From: Paludibacteraceae bacterium
Lineage (GTDB): Bacteria; Bacteroidota; Bacteroidia; Bacteroidales; Paludibacteraceae
Direction: 5' to 3'
Assembly: GCA_031292565.1 (NCBI GenBank)
Contig: JARLGW010000012.1
Location: forward strand, 400,478-464,477
DNA length: 64,000 bases
The notes beneath the pieces are model-generated. The model was not told where the DNA came from, searched no databases, and was given only the letters and a program-made list of their open reading frames with translations. Positions 36,377 to 46,750 of the stretch are shown piece by piece. The stretch's first letter is position 1. Each line of letters opens with the position of its first letter. Both the position numbers and the translations under genes were made by a program.

Positions 36377-36540
36377 AAGATTTGGGGAGAATCTTAGAAC
36401 TAATAATTTTGAGATTAAATTATTAGTTACCAAATTATTCTTTTAATTTTGTGCGTTCTTTATAAGGAAGTTAACATCTCCTTTCTTTTTTAATTCCGTA
36501 TTGATGAGTCAGATCAATACGGAATTGCTTATTATTTTAT
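36377..36540 (+). ncRNA. Candidate structured RNA: three hairpins in a row, each with a 7-base loop
   Basis: Three exact stems follow each other: AAGATT/AATCTT (36377-36382, 36390-36395), a 12-bp stem built on AACTAATAATTT (36398-36409 with 36417-36428), and a 14-bp stem built on AATTCCGTATTGAT (36492-36505 with 36513-36526). Each loop is 7 bases. A TAATTTTG box (36444-36451) lies between the second and third. The last hairpin is followed by a T-rich run, so a short plus-strand transcript ending there is plausible. The rest of the 715-base gap to 36882 holds no gene. Confidence 0.4.
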
Positions 36541-36586
36541 TCCAATTGCAGTTGTAAGACCATGCTTGCCTGGAATCCCAAGCGAA

Positions 36587-36606
36587 GCATGGTCAGGCTA
36601 CCAACC
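36587..36606 (+). repeat. Direct repeat, copy 2
   Basis: GCATGGTCAGGCTACCAACC, one base different from the copy at 35286-35305. The upstream hairpin here is GACCATGCTT (about 36558-36567) with AAGCATGGTC (36585-36594). Confidence 0.6.
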
Positions 36607-36882
36607 CGAAAATAAATTCCTAGTTAATTAAAAAGATAACTTAATTGTTGTTGTGCTACACTTTTTGAAGAGTAGCTATTATCAATATAATATATAGCTA
36701 CTCTTTTCTGGGATTAAAATTAATAAAACTTTTTCAGAATAGAACAACCGTCTGTATGTTTTTTAATATATTTATTGGAAATAATTAAAAAAAATAGGAA
36801 TAATTTACAATTTCAGTACGATTTCTATTGGTGTTTTATAATTCAGGGGAATTTTTTGAGGATTTTAGTTGAAATATAGAAA

Positions 36883-38022
36883 TTATACTACCGTTAATAG
36901 AACGAGAGCATAACTAAATCGTCCGCTTTCTGGAATCATTAATAGTATTTTCTCATTCTTTCTTAATTTCCCAGAGTGGAATAATTCTTCTAAAGCTATA
37001 TATATTGAAGCGGAACCGATATTTCCAACCTGTTCCAAATTGGTAAACCACTTATCAATAGGTATTAAGATACCTCTTTCTTCCATACTATTTTTTAATC
37101 TATCTTTAAATACCATGGACGATAAATGAGGAATGAAATAATCAACATCAGATGCCGGATTTGTATTATGTTTGGAAAAACAGGATTTCATGTGGCGGGT
37201 GCAAAAATCAACAACTTTGTTGTCCAACAAACGTATGTCTTGTTTAACCACAAAAATAGAAAAGTCAAGCCATTCTGTTTGATCAAACTGTTTCCAGCTT
37301 TTAAGTTCGCCATCCTCTCTTTTTTCGCCCCCCATGTACATACATACTCCTTCTTCATTGGCATACGAAATCGTTTCTATCCAATCTATTTGAAGTGATA
37401 AATCGCCTCTTTTCTTGTCTTCGAGCAACATGGCTCCAGCCCCATCGGAAAGCATAAAACGTAAAAAATCTTTTTCAAATGCAATCATCGGTTTGTTGTC
37501 AACTTCCGTTAGTTTTTCATACTCCGCGTTAAAATTTCTTGAGAGCAAAAAGCTGGAAGCAAGTTCAGACCCAGTACAAACAGCGTTCTTTGAATTTTCC
37601 GATTTGATGGACATGTATGCAATTTTCAGCGCGTGAGCTCCACAGGCACAGACTCCTCCGGGTGAAAATATCTCTATCGGTTTCTCTTTTAATAAGCCAT
37701 GCACCATAGCTGTGTGGGAAGGAAGAATTTGATCGGGAACACTGGTTCCACATGTAATTAATTCAACATCTGATAGCTTTACATCATTGTCAAAAAGGTT
37801 TTTTATGGCATTGGCAGTCATTTCAGCATTCGTGTGCGTCATCTCCTGCTTCGTGTTCAATGCGTAATAACGTGTTTTAATGTTATTTTGCCTTAGAACA
37901 ATGTTTTTTACACGAGAAGATTTTCCTCCTATTAAGCCGAGGAAATCTTCCATGTGATCGTTATCTACCGGACTGTTTGGTAGAAACTTCGAAATTCGAT
38001 TAATGAAAACGTCTTTTGCCAT
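36883..38022 (-). CDS. StlD/DarB-type beta-ketoacyl synthase (KAS III-like)
   Basis: A 379-residue thiolase-fold ketosynthase. The active cysteine is in GGVCACGAHALKIAYMS (about residue 124), and the C-terminal Asn/His region is DVDYFIPHLSS and EQVGNIGSASIYIALEEL. The N-terminal pattern FINRISKFLPNSPVDNDHMEDFLG and NIKTRYYAL is that of DarB/StlD, the enzyme that starts dialkylresorcinol or flexirubin-type lipid synthesis by joining acyl units. The usual partner darA (cyclase/aromatase) and the rest of a pigment cluster are absent here. A TetR regulator gene lies 27 bases upstream on the same strand and may control it. Family placement is from recollection of the motifs. Confidence 0.8.
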   Translation of the reverse strand: MAKDVFINRISKFLPNSPVDNDHMEDFLGLIGGKSSRVKNIVLRQNNIKTRYYALNTKQEMTHTNAEMTANAIKNLFDNDVKLSDVELITCGTSVPDQILPSHTAMVHGLLKEKPIEIFSPGGVCACGAHALKIAYMSIKSENSKNAVCTGSELASSFLLSRNFNAEYEKLTEVDNKPMIAFEKDFLRFMLSDGAGAMLLEDKKRGDLSLQIDWIETISYANEEGVCMYMGGEKREDGELKSWKQFDQTEWLDFSIFVVKQDIRLLDNKVVDFCTRHMKSCFSKHNTNPASDVDYFIPHLSSMVFKDRLKNSMEERGILIPIDKWFTNLEQVGNIGSASIYIALEELFHSGKLRKNEKILLMIPESGRFSYALVLLTVV

Positions 38023-38049
38023 TGTTTTGTTTTTTTAAAGGGTTATTAA

Positions 38050-38649
38050 TTATGCTTTTATCGCATTATATGAATCGTAAAGCATTTCCTTTATTTGTTC
38101 TAAAGTTACACCACCTTGAGTGGAAAATATATAAGATAAACCTGCAAAATTATATCGAAACATTCGTGCAGCCCATTTTACATCAACGTCTGCTTTAACT
38201 TCGCCCTTGTCTTTCGCTTTTTGTATTACGTTTTCCCATAAATAAACTTCTTTTTGGTCAACAGCTAAAAATGTACGCGCACAATCGTCGTATCTTTTGC
38301 ATGCTTCCAATATAAATCCAAAATAACTAACGGGTTTTAATTCCTGTAGACCTAGATCTAATGCATATAGAATCTCCATCGATTTTTTAATTCCATCAAT
38401 GTAAGTCTCTATAAAGTCAGCCAAAGAACCATTGTTCTGATCAAATTTAAGGTTAGGATCATGCTTGTTTATAACATACGTTTCTACCACTTTTCTATAA
38501 AGCTCTTCTTTGCTTTTTATATGGCTAAAAAGGCTTGCTTTTTGTATGCCCACGGCTGCACTTATTTGAGCAATACTAGTTCCGTTGTATCCGTTTGACA
38601 TAAATAAATAGGCTGCTGCTTTTAAAATTTCTTTCTTGTTCGTTTTCAT
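38050..38649 (-). CDS. TetR/AcrR family transcriptional regulator
   Basis: A 199-residue repressor-type protein. Residues ~5-55 are the TetR helix-turn-helix: KEILKAAAYLFMSNGYNGTS then IAQISAAVGIQKASLFSHI. The helical C-terminal domain binds an unknown ligand. It lies directly upstream of the DarB-like gene and is likely to act on that unit and itself. Confidence 0.9.
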   Translation of the reverse strand: MKTNKKEILKAAAYLFMSNGYNGTSIAQISAAVGIQKASLFSHIKSKEELYRKVVETYVINKHDPNLKFDQNNGSLADFIETYIDGIKKSMEILYALDLGLQELKPVSYFGFILEACKRYDDCARTFLAVDQKEVYLWENVIQKAKDKGEVKADVDVKWAARMFRYNFAGLSYIFSTQGGVTLEQIKEMLYDSYNAIKA

Positions 38650-38888
38650 ATCTTTGTTTTTTGTTTTTAAGGCTAAAAGTAATAATACTTATAATTTCAA
38701 CACTACATAGATGGTATTTTTTATGAAAAAAATTAGGGATATATAACAATTTAACCTTTTTTGCATTAAAAATCTAACCAAGTGTGTTAAATTTTCACGA
38801 GTAGTACGTTAAGATTAGCATGAAATTTGTAGTATATTAAAAACCAAGGCAAAAACGCACACTGTTAAGCATAATATGTTTAGATAAA

Positions 38889-38919
38889 TTTGTATAACAA
38901 AATATTATGTATAAATTTG
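38889..38919 (+). promoter_or_regulatory. Promoter of the rimP-nusA-infB operon
   Basis: TTTG (38889-38892), 19 bases, then TAAATTTG (38912-38919). This is a full match to the Bacteroidota promoter pattern. It leaves a leader of about 65 bases that contains the hairpin at 38949-38971. The preceding part of the 343-base gap holds no gene. Confidence 0.7.
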
Positions 38920-38948
38920 CAGTCTAATTACGAAAGATAGAGATAAGG

Positions 38949-38971
38949 GAGGGGGGCGAAAAGTCCCCCTC
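38949..38971 (+). promoter_or_regulatory. GC-rich leader hairpin before rimP
   Basis: GAGGGGG (38949-38955) pairs with CCCCCTC (38965-38971) over a 9-base loop, followed by TTTG. It sits in the leader 22 bases before the rimP ATG, in an otherwise A/T-rich region. It could act as an attenuator or a binding site for one of the operon products. Confidence 0.5.
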
Positions 38972-38992
38972 TTTGTTCGATATAAAAACATT

Positions 38993-39460
38993 ATGATAGA
39001 TAAAACACTTGTTTATCAAGCCATTGAGGAAAAACTAATAGGTACCGAATACTTTATTGTGGATGTTAAAGTAGCACCTGACAATAATATTTTGGTAGAG
39101 GTAGATAATTCTAATGGTGTAGATATTGATTTTTGTGTGGAGTTAACTAAGCATATTGAAGCTCAATTTGATAGGGAAGTGGAAGATTATGCATTAGAAG
39201 TTGGTTCCGCTGGGCTGACCCAACCATTTAAAGTGTTGAAGCAATATCAAAAAAATATTGGCAACGAAGTAGAAGTTTTAACGAAACAAGGTAAAAAAAT
39301 TACAGGGGCATTAATCAAGGCTGAAGAACATCAATTTACCGTTGAAATTGAAAAAAAGATCAAGGAAGAAGGAGCAAAACGTAAAACCATCGTCACGGAA
39401 GAAATTCCGTTTTTGTATGAAGAAGTGAAATATACTAAATACATTATCAGATTTAAATAA
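38993..39460 (+). CDS. rimP: Ribosome maturation factor RimP
   Basis: A 155-residue protein that helps assemble the 30S subunit. EVDNSNGVDIDFCVELTKHIE near residues 37-57 and LEVGSAGLTQPFKVLKQYQKNIGNEVEVLT near 76-105 are the family core (the G-x-x-x-P-L region is changed to AGLTQPF). It is the first gene of rimP-nusA-infB; nusA follows after 4 bases. Confidence 0.93.
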   Translation: MIDKTLVYQAIEEKLIGTEYFIVDVKVAPDNNILVEVDNSNGVDIDFCVELTKHIEAQFDREVEDYALEVGSAGLTQPFKVLKQYQKNIGNEVEVLTKQGKKITGALIKAEEHQFTVEIEKKIKEEGAKRKTIVTEEIPFLYEEVKYTKYIIRFK

Positions 39461-39464
39461 AACC

Positions 39465-40715
39465 ATGAGCAAGACAGAAAGCATCAATTTAATTGATACA
39501 TTTTCGGAATTTAAAGACCTGAAGAATATTGATAGAACCACCATGGTAAGCGTGCTGGAAGAATCCTTTCGTAGTGTTATTATCAAAATGTTCGGAAGCG
39601 ACGAAAACTATGATGTAATTATTAATCCCGATAAAGGAGATTTCGAGATCTGGAGAAACCGAGAAGTAGTTGCTGATGAAGATTTGGAAGATTCAAACCT
39701 GCAAATATCGTTGACCGAAGCTAAAAAAATTGATAAAGATTACGAAATTGGTGAAGAAGTTACTGATGCTGTTGACTTTATATCTTTTGGACGTAGAGCT
39801 ATTTTGACATTGAGACAAACATTGTCATCCAAAATATTAGAATTACAAAAAGATAGCCTGTATGCAAAATACAGCGAAATGATAGGGCAAATTGTAAACG
39901 GAGAAGTATATCAAGTATGGAAAAAAGAAATTCTATTACTTGACGATGAAGGTAACGAAATGTTGCTACCTAAAACAGAGCAAATCCCTTCCGACTTTTA
40001 CCGTAAAGGTGAAACCGTAAGAGCCGTTATTGCCAAGGTAGATAACAAAAACAACAACCCTAAAATCATGCTTTCGCGTACCTCCCCGGTATTTCTGCAA
40101 CGTCTGTTTGAATTGGAAGTACCCGAAATAAACGAAGGCCTTATTACAATTAAAAAAATAGCACGCATTCCAGGCGAAAGAGCCAAAGTAGCCGTGGAGT
40201 CGTATGACGACCGCATTGATCCTGTTGGAGCCTGTGTAGGTATGAAAGGAGCCCGCATACATGGCATTGTACGTGAGCTACGCAACGAAAATATAGATGT
40301 AATCAATTATACACCTAACACAAGCCTATTTATTTCACGCTCATTAAGTCCGGCAAAAATATCTTCTATCCGTATTAATGAAGAAACAAAAAAAGCAGAA
40401 GTATATTTGAAACCCGAAGAAGTATCGCAAGCCATTGGTAAAGGCGGTTCAAACATTAAGCTAGCCAGTATGCTTACCGAATATGTGATAGATGTTTATC
40501 GCGAATTAGATAATGAAGATGAAGAAGACATCTACTTGGACGAATTCAATGATGAAATAGAAAGCTGGGTAATAGATGCCCTTAAAGCAATAGGCTGCGA
40601 TACAGCCAAAAGCGTGTTGGCTATAACACGCGAAGACCTTATTAACAGAACGGATTTGGAAGAAGAAACAATTGATGAAGTTCTTTCTATTCTTCATGCA
40701 GAATTTGAAAGCTAA
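39465..40715 (+). CDS. nusA: Transcription termination/antitermination factor NusA
   Basis: A 416-residue RNA polymerase-binding factor. N-terminal domain (LIDTFSEFKDLKNIDRTTMVSVLEES-type), S1 domain (residues ~135-200, GQIVNGEVYQVWKKEI), two KH domains (GACVGMKGARIHGIVRELRNENIDVI near 250 and EEVSQAIGKGGSNIKLASML near 320) and a short helix-hairpin-helix end (residues ~355-415). It lacks the long acidic repeats of enterobacterial NusA, which is normal in this phylum. Confidence 0.95.
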   Translation: MSKTESINLIDTFSEFKDLKNIDRTTMVSVLEESFRSVIIKMFGSDENYDVIINPDKGDFEIWRNREVVADEDLEDSNLQISLTEAKKIDKDYEIGEEVTDAVDFISFGRRAILTLRQTLSSKILELQKDSLYAKYSEMIGQIVNGEVYQVWKKEILLLDDEGNEMLLPKTEQIPSDFYRKGETVRAVIAKVDNKNNNPKIMLSRTSPVFLQRLFELEVPEINEGLITIKKIARIPGERAKVAVESYDDRIDPVGACVGMKGARIHGIVRELRNENIDVINYTPNTSLFISRSLSPAKISSIRINEETKKAEVYLKPEEVSQAIGKGGSNIKLASMLTEYVIDVYRELDNEDEEDIYLDEFNDEIESWVIDALKAIGCDTAKSVLAITREDLINRTDLEEETIDEVLSILHAEFES

Positions 40716-40768
40716 AAAACAGCATTCACTCTCCGCTAAAATTCTTTTTAACAGTTTAAAACCTATAT

Positions 40769-43700
40769 ATGTCGATCAGATTAAGTAAAGTAGTAAAAGA
40801 TTTGAATGTAGGACTTTCTACGGCCGTGGAATTTCTACAGAAAAAAGGGCAAAACATAGATGCAAATCCTAATTCAAAAATTACGGATGAGCAATATGCT
40901 ATGCTTGTAACGGAATTTAGCAAAGACAAAAATCTGAAAATCGAATCAGAAAAATTTAGTCAGCAACGACAGGTGAAGGAAAAAGCACCCACGGTTGCTA
41001 TTGATGGCTTTGATGAAGTAGAACCTGTTGAAAAGAAAAAAGAAGAGGAAGTAGAAATTATTACTATTAAGATAGAAGAAAAAGACCTGCCTCAGATTAA
41101 AACAGTTGGGAAAATAGATTTAGAAAACCTAAATAAAAAGGCCGAAAAAAAGGTTGAAAAAACTATAGAAAAACCCATTGAAAAACCAGTTGAAAAAAAA
41201 GAACCTCAACCGGCACCCGTTGTTATTGATAAAGTAGAAGAAAAGATACCCGAACCACCAAAGAAAGAGGAAGCACCCGAAATAAAAGCACCAGTTGTGC
41301 AGGAAACTGTGCCTCCCGTTGTTGTAGCCGAAACGCCAAAAGTAGAAGAAAAAGTAGAAGTACCAACAGCAGCAGTTGTAGAACCAGTAGAAGAGCCAGT
41401 ACAACCAGCCAAAGCAGAAGTAGAAATTTTCTCATTGGGTACTCCTAGATTGAAACATACGCCAAAAGTGATTGATAAAATCGACTTATCGGCCATCAAT
41501 GATAAAACCCGTCCCGACAAGAAAACCAAAGAAGAAAAGAAAAAAGAACGTGAAGCCCGCGAACGCCAGTTGCTTGATTTGAAAAAACAACAACAACTGA
41601 TTGAAAAAGAAAAGTCCGATAAATTAATAAAAGCCAATGGTGGAAAAGTTCCCGAATCAGCACCTTCACCTTCCGCTATTAAGAAAAAAAGAGCACGAAT
41701 CAGCCCTGAAAAAGTAGATATAAATAAAGGTGGCAACGCCGGTAATAGCGGTAATAGCAATAGCAATTATGGTGGAAGACCAGCAGGTGGATTTACCTTA
41801 ACAAAAGTAGGAGCGGGTGCCGGAGCTGGAACCGGTGGTGGATCGAATAGCAATAAGCCAAGATTCAAAAAAACCAAAGTTGCGGTAAACGAAGTTGATG
41901 TTCAAAAACAAATAAAAGAAACCTTAGCCCGTCTTACCGAGAAGAAAGTAAAAGGTTCAAAATACCGTAGGGAAAAACGTGACAATGTTTCGGCTCGTCA
42001 ATCAGAGCAGGAAGAACAAGATCGCTTGGAAGACCAAGTGTTGAAGTTAACCGAGTTTGTTACCGCCAACGAATTGGCTGCGATGATGAATGTTTCAGTA
42101 AACCAAGTTATAGCAACTTGTATGAGCTTAGGCATCATGGTATCTATCAATCAACGCTTGGATGCCGAAACAATTAACATTGTGGCAGAAGAATTCGGCT
42201 ACAAAACAGAATTTGTAAGTTCCGAAGTAATTGAAGCTATTGGCGAAGATGAAGAAGATCTGGAAGAAGATTTAGTTACCCGTCCACCTATTGTAACTGT
42301 GATGGGACACGTTGACCACGGTAAAACATCCCTACTCGATTATATTCGTAAAGCAAATGTAATCGCCGGAGAAGCCGGTGGAATTACCCAGCATATTGGA
42401 GCCTACAACGTGAAGTTGGAAGACGGTCGTCGTATCACATTCCTAGACACACCCGGTCACGAAGCCTTTACCGCGATGCGTGCCCGTGGAGCTAAAGTTA
42501 CCGACCTTGCCATTATCATTGTAGCAGCCGATGATGCAGTGATGCCACAAACCGTGGAAGCAATCAATCACGCGTCAGCAGCAGGCGTACCAATGGTATT
42601 TGCCATCAATAAAATAGATAAAGACGGAGCTAATCCCGACAGAATAAAAGAAGCATTGGCCGGCATGAATTATCTGGTGGAAGAATGGGGTGGTAAATAC
42701 CAGTCGCAAGACATCTCTGCTAAAAAAGGATTACATGTAAAAGATTTGCTTGAAAAAGTATTGCTCGAAGCCGAGTTATTAGATTTAAAAGCAAACCCAA
42801 AACGTAAAGCCGTAGGCTCTGTTATAGAATCATCCTTGGATAAAGGTCGTGGATATATATCTACCGTGTTAGTTCACAACGGAACCCTCAAAGTGGGCGA
42901 TGTAGTACTAGCCGGGCCATATTTTGGTAAGGTAAAAGCCATGTTTAACGAACGAAACCAACGCATCACCGAAGCTAGACCATCAGAACCAGCTTTGATA
43001 TTAGGCCTTAATGGAGCCCCTCAAGCCGGAGATAACATCAATGTGATGGGTAGCGAACACGAAGCAAGAGATATTGCCAACAAACGAGAGCAATTGCAAC
43101 GCGAACAAGGTTTGCGTACTTCACGCCACCTTACCCTCGACGAAATTGGTCGTCGTATTGCATTAGGAAATTTTCAGGAGTTGAATGTAATTGTAAAAGG
43201 AGACGTGGATGGTTCTATCGAAGCCCTGTCCGATTCCTTAATCAAACTTTCTACAGAAGAAATACAAGTAAACGTTATTCATAAAGCGGTAGGAGCCATC
43301 TCCGAATCCGACATTATGTTAGCCGCGGCATCCAATGCCATTGTTATTGGGTTCCAGGTACGTCCGTCGCAAGCAGCACGCAAACTAGCCGAGAAAGAAG
43401 AAATAGATATTCGTCTCTACTCAATTATTTACGACGCCATAGAAGAGTTGAAATCAGCTATGGAAGGTATGCTTTCGCCTGATATGAAAGAAGAAATTGT
43501 AGCCACCGTAGAAGTGCGCGAAGTATTCAAAATCACGAAAGTAGGTAGTGTAGCCGGTTGTATGGTGAAAGAAGGAAAAATTAAGCGGACATCAAAAATC
43601 CGTCTTATTCGCGATGGAATTGTGGTTTACACCGGAGAGTTAGGCTCCTTAAAACGTTTCAAAGACGATGTGAAAGAAGTAGCCCACGGGTATGAGTGCG

Positions 43701-43786
43701 GGTTGAATATAGTAAACTATAACGATATACGGGTTGACGATTTGATAGAGGCCTATGAAATGACGGAAGTCAAAAAAACATTATAA
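40769..43786 (+). CDS. infB: Translation initiation factor IF-2
   Basis: A 1005-residue GTPase that brings initiator tRNA to the ribosome. The N-terminus has the IF2-N fold ([14 protein letters not shown]), then ~300 low-complexity residues rich in Lys, Glu, Pro and Val ([15 protein letters not shown]) and a Gly/Asn/Ser tract. The G domain begins near residue 505: [29 protein letters not shown] and [12 protein letters not shown]. Domains II-IV follow. Third gene of the rimP operon. Confidence 0.96.
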   Translation: MSIRLSKVVKDLNVGLSTAVEFLQKKGQNIDANPNSKITDEQYAMLVTEFSKDKNLKIESEKFSQQRQVKEKAPTVAIDGFDEVEPVEKKKEEEVEIITIKIEEKDLPQIKTVGKIDLENLNKKAEKKVEKTIEKPIEKPVEKKEPQPAPVVIDKVEEKIPEPPKKEEAPEIKAPVVQETVPPVVVAETPKVEEKVEVPTAAVVEPVEEPVQPAKAEVEIFSLGTPRLKHTPKVIDKIDLSAINDKTRPDKKTKEEKKKEREARERQLLDLKKQQQLIEKEKSDKLIKANGGKVPESAPSPSAIKKKRARISPEKVDINKGGNAGNSGNSNSNYGGRPAGGFTLTKVGAGAGAGTGGGSNSNKPRFKKTKVAVNEVDVQKQIKETLARLTEKKVKGSKYRREKRDNVSARQSEQEEQDRLEDQVLKLTEFVTANELAAMMNVSVNQVIATCMSLGIMVSINQRLDAETINIVAEEFGYKTEFVSSEVIEAIGEDEEDLEEDLVTRPPIVTVMGHVDHGKTSLLDYIRKANVIAGEAGGITQHIGAYNVKLEDGRRITFLDTPGHEAFTAMRARGAKVTDLAIIIVAADDAVMPQTVEAINHASAAGVPMVFAINKIDKDGANPDRIKEALAGMNYLVEEWGGKYQSQDISAKKGLHVKDLLEKVLLEAELLDLKANPKRKAVGSVIESSLDKGRGYISTVLVHNGTLKVGDVVLAGPYFGKVKAMFNERNQRITEARPSEPALILGLNGAPQAGDNINVMGSEHEARDIANKREQLQREQGLRTSRHLTLDEIGRRIALGNFQELNVIVKGDVDGSIEALSDSLIKLSTEEIQVNVIHKAVGAISESDIMLAAASNAIVIGFQVRPSQAARKLAEKEEIDIRLYSIIYDAIEELKSAMEGMLSPDMKEEIVATVEVREVFKITKVGSVAGCMVKEGKIKRTSKIRLIRDGIVVYTGELGSLKRFKDDVKEVAHGYECGLNIVNYNDIRVDDLIEAYEMTEVKKTL

Positions 43787-43796
43787 TGTAAATAAG

Positions 43797-43821
43797 GTCG
43801 GATTTTTAATCCGACTTTTTT
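43797..43821 (+). terminator. Terminator of the rimP-nusA-infB operon
   Basis: GTCGGATT (43797-43804) pairs with AATCCGAC (43808-43815) over a 3-base loop, followed by six T. It lies 10 bases after the infB stop. Confidence 0.88.
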
Positions 43822-43839
43822 ATAATTAAATTTCTGCCA

Positions 43840-44349
43840 ATGAATGCTTTAGATGTAGTCCTTTTCCTCGTCTTAATCTATGGTACTGCTAAAGGCTTTA
43901 TCAAAGGTTTTGTGTTGGAAGCAGCCTCCTTTGTAGGAGTTATTTTAGGCATATATTTGGCAAAAATTTATAGTGATAGAACCGCGGTTTCCGTGCACGA
44001 ATGGTTCGACCTTTCTACAAGGTATGCAAAGCCCATGGGCTTTCTATTATTATTCGTGTTGGTTATTCTGATCTGTCATTTTTTGGCAAAATTATTAGAT
44101 AGAGCCATTAAGCTCGTGCTCTTGGATTGGCTCAACAAAGGAACCGGTGCTTTTTTAGGCCTATTAAAATATGCCCTTGTATTAAGTATTTTTCTCAATG
44201 TCTTTCAGGTGATGGACAACAAAGTGAAGATGATTAAACAGGAAAAGAAAGATAGTTCGTTATTATATAATCCGTTAAAAAACCTCGTTCCAACCATAAT
44301 GCCCTATGTTGATTGGGACGATTTTGTTAAAAATACACCAGTGAAGTAG
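43840..44349 (+). CDS. cvpA: CvpA family membrane protein
   Basis: A 169-residue inner-membrane protein with four predicted segments (about residues 4-20, 27-44, 65-87 and 103-124). The start MNALDVVLFLVLIYGTAKGFIKGFV is the family signature. CvpA is linked to colicin V production in E. coli and to envelope homeostasis; the molecular role is not settled. It follows a terminator, with only 18 bases between. Confidence 0.9.
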   Translation: MNALDVVLFLVLIYGTAKGFIKGFVLEAASFVGVILGIYLAKIYSDRTAVSVHEWFDLSTRYAKPMGFLLLFVLVILICHFLAKLLDRAIKLVLLDWLNKGTGAFLGLLKYALVLSIFLNVFQVMDNKVKMIKQEKKDSSLLYNPLKNLVPTIMPYVDWDDFVKNTPVK

Positions 44350-44415
44350 ATTTAAGTAAATGAATACTTAAAATATTGTATTTTAAATATTAACTTTGGA
44401 AAGAAAATAGAGACG

Positions 44416-45867
44416 ATGATGGCAGAAAATACAGATAACATATTAAACGAAGTAACGCAAGGCGAATATAAGTACGGTTTCTCCAGTGATATAGAAACTG
44501 ATTACATCCCCAAAGGGCTCAACGAAGATACCGTAAGAATGATATCTTCAAAGAAAAATGAGCCCGAATGGTTACTCGAATTCCGGTTGAAAGCATATCG
44601 GAACTGGACTACTATGCAGATGCCGAAATGGCCTCAGCTTACCATCCCTGAAATTGATTATCAGGAAATTTATTTTTACGCTTCGCCTACTAAAAAAGAA
44701 GGCCCCAAAAGTTTAGACGAAGTAGATCCCGAACTGTTGAAAACATTTGACAAACTGGGCATACCCCTCCACGAACAAAAAGCCCTTTCGGGCATGGCCG
44801 TGGATGCCGTGATGGACAGCGTTTCGGTAAAAACCACCTTTAAAGAAAGCTTGGCCGAACTCGGTATTATATTCTGTTCGTTCAGCGATGCAGTGAAAGA
44901 TTATCCCGAACTGGTGCAAAAATACATGGGTACCGTGGTACCTTATAACGACAATTATTTTGCAGCACTCAATTCCGCCGTGTTTAGCGATGGTTCGTTT
45001 ATTTACATACCCAAGGGCGTACGTTGCCCGATGGAGCTGTCCACCTACTTTCGTATCAATGCCTTGAAAACAGGACAATTCGAAAGAACACTTATCATAG
45101 CCGACGACGACGCCTATGTAAGCTACCTCGAAGGCTGCACGGCACCCATGCGGGATGAAAACCAGTTGCATGCCGCCATCGTGGAAATCATTACCCACGA
45201 ACGTGCCGAAGTAAAATATTCTACCGTGCAAAACTGGTATCCCGGCGATAAACAAGGCAAGGGCGGTATCTACAATTTTGTTACCAAACGAGGCCTGTGC
45301 AAAGGCGACCATTCCAAAATATCGTGGACACAGGTAGAAACCGGTTCAGCCATTACCTGGAAATATCCAAGCTGCATCCTGCGGGGCGATTATTCCGTGG
45401 GCGAATTCTATTCCGTGGCCGTGACTAACAACTATCAGCAAGCCGATACCGGAACCAAAATGATTCACTTAGGCAAAAATACCCGGAGCCATATTGTATC
45501 CAAAGGAATTTCGGCCGGGCATGGACAAAACAGCTATCGAGGTTTGGTTAAAGTGGTGGCTAAAGCCGAAAACGCCCGCAACTATTCACAATGCGACAGC
45601 CTGTTGCTTGGCGACAAATGTGGAGCGCATACCTTCCCCTACATGGATGTACACAACGAAACCGCCATCGTGGAACACGAAGCTACCACCTCAAAAATCA
45701 GTGAAGACCAGGTATTCTATTGCAACCAGCGCGGTATTTCCACCGAGGATGCCATAGGCCTGATTGTAAACGGATATGCTAAAGAGGTACTCAATAAATT
45801 ACCAATGGAATTTGCCGTGGAGGCACAAAAATTATTACAAATAAGTTTAGAGGGAAGTGTTGGTTAA
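44416..45867 (+). CDS. sufB: Fe-S cluster scaffold SufB
   Basis: A 483-residue core subunit of the SufBCD scaffold where new Fe-S clusters form. Typical segments are [16 protein letters not shown] near residue 20, [21 protein letters not shown] near 198, [21 protein letters not shown] near 240 with the cysteine kept, and [18 protein letters not shown] near 395, ending in [25 protein letters not shown] box (44391-44398) is upstream. First gene of sufBCDS. Confidence 0.96.
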   Translation: MMAENTDNILNEVTQGEYKYGFSSDIETDYIPKGLNEDTVRMISSKKNEPEWLLEFRLKAYRNWTTMQMPKWPQLTIPEIDYQEIYFYASPTKKEGPKSLDEVDPELLKTFDKLGIPLHEQKALSGMAVDAVMDSVSVKTTFKESLAELGIIFCSFSDAVKDYPELVQKYMGTVVPYNDNYFAALNSAVFSDGSFIYIPKGVRCPMELSTYFRINALKTGQFERTLIIADDDAYVSYLEGCTAPMRDENQLHAAIVEIITHERAEVKYSTVQNWYPGDKQGKGGIYNFVTKRGLCKGDHSKISWTQVETGSAITWKYPSCILRGDYSVGEFYSVAVTNNYQQADTGTKMIHLGKNTRSHIVSKGISAGHGQNSYRGLVKVVAKAENARNYSQCDSLLLGDKCGAHTFPYMDVHNETAIVEHEATTSKISEDQVFYCNQRGISTEDAIGLIVNGYAKEVLNKLPMEFAVEAQKLLQISLEGSVG

Positions 45868-45925
45868 TGATGAATCCGTGAGTGTTGAAATTCTCTTATT
45901 ATATAAAAGAAAAACCTGTTGAAAT

Positions 45926-46678
45926 ATGTTAGAAATAAAGAACTTACATGCTAGCGTTAATGACAAAGAAATATTAAAAGGAATAGACCTGGTAGTAAAA
46001 CCCGGCGAAGTGCATGCCATCATGGGCCCCAATGGTTCGGGCAAAAGCACCTTGGCCTCCGTGCTTACAGGTAATCCCGAATTTACGGTAACCCAAGGTG
46101 AAGTTACTTTTTATGGTAAAAACCTGTTGGAGCTACCACCCGAAGCCCGTTCGTGCGAAGGCATTTTCCTTAGCTTCCAGTATCCCGTGGAAATTCCTGG
46201 TGTGAGCATGGTAAATTTTATGCGTACCGCCGTTAACGAACATCGCAAATACAAAGGACTTGATCCTATTTCCGCTTCCGATTTCTTGAAGTTGATGCGT
46301 GAGAAAAAAGAATACGTGGAGCTGGATAACAAGTTGGCCAACCGATCCGTTAACGAAGGATTCTCCGGTGGAGAAAAGAAGCGTAACGAAATTTTCCAAA
46401 TGGCTATGCTCGAACCCCGTTTGTCTATCTTGGACGAAACCGATTCAGGCTTGGATATTGATGCCCTACGCATTGTGGCTAATGGAGTGAACCTATTGAA
46501 ATCATCCGAAAACTCTACCATATTAATTACGCACTACCAACGCTTGTTGGATTATATTGTGCCCGATTTTGTACACGTGCTATACAAAGGCCGCATTGTG
46601 AAATCGGCAGGCAAAGAGCTTGCCCTTGAGTTGGAAGAAAAAGGCTACGACTGGATTAAGAAAGAATTGGGGGAATAA
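45926..46678 (+). CDS. sufC: Fe-S assembly ATPase SufC
   Basis: A 250-residue ABC-type ATPase of the SufBCD complex. Walker [15 protein letters not shown] (residues ~34-47), signature [10 protein letters not shown] near 148, and Walker B with the family-specific [16 protein letters not shown] near 170. It drives cluster assembly on SufB/SufD and is not a transporter. It lies 58 bases after sufB. Confidence 0.96.
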   Translation: MLEIKNLHASVNDKEILKGIDLVVKPGEVHAIMGPNGSGKSTLASVLTGNPEFTVTQGEVTFYGKNLLELPPEARSCEGIFLSFQYPVEIPGVSMVNFMRTAVNEHRKYKGLDPISASDFLKLMREKKEYVELDNKLANRSVNEGFSGGEKKRNEIFQMAMLEPRLSILDETDSGLDIDALRIVANGVNLLKSSENSTILITHYQRLLDYIVPDFVHVLYKGRIVKSAGKELALELEEKGYDWIKKELGE

Positions 46679-46750
46679 CATTAGAGCTAGAAACCAAGAG
46701 CCACGGAAGCTACTTTTAAGCCCTCCGCAACTCGCAACTCGTAACTAAAG

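Noticed and set aside
41206..41766. Minus-strand frame opposite the infB low-complexity region
   Set aside because: Its Ser/Thr/Gly/Phe-rich sequence is only the reverse of the Lys/Glu/Pro/Val codons of IF-2.
44713..45312. 200-codon minus-strand frame opposite sufB
   Set aside because: Shadow of sufB with odd composition (many His, Phe, Gly) and no start signal.
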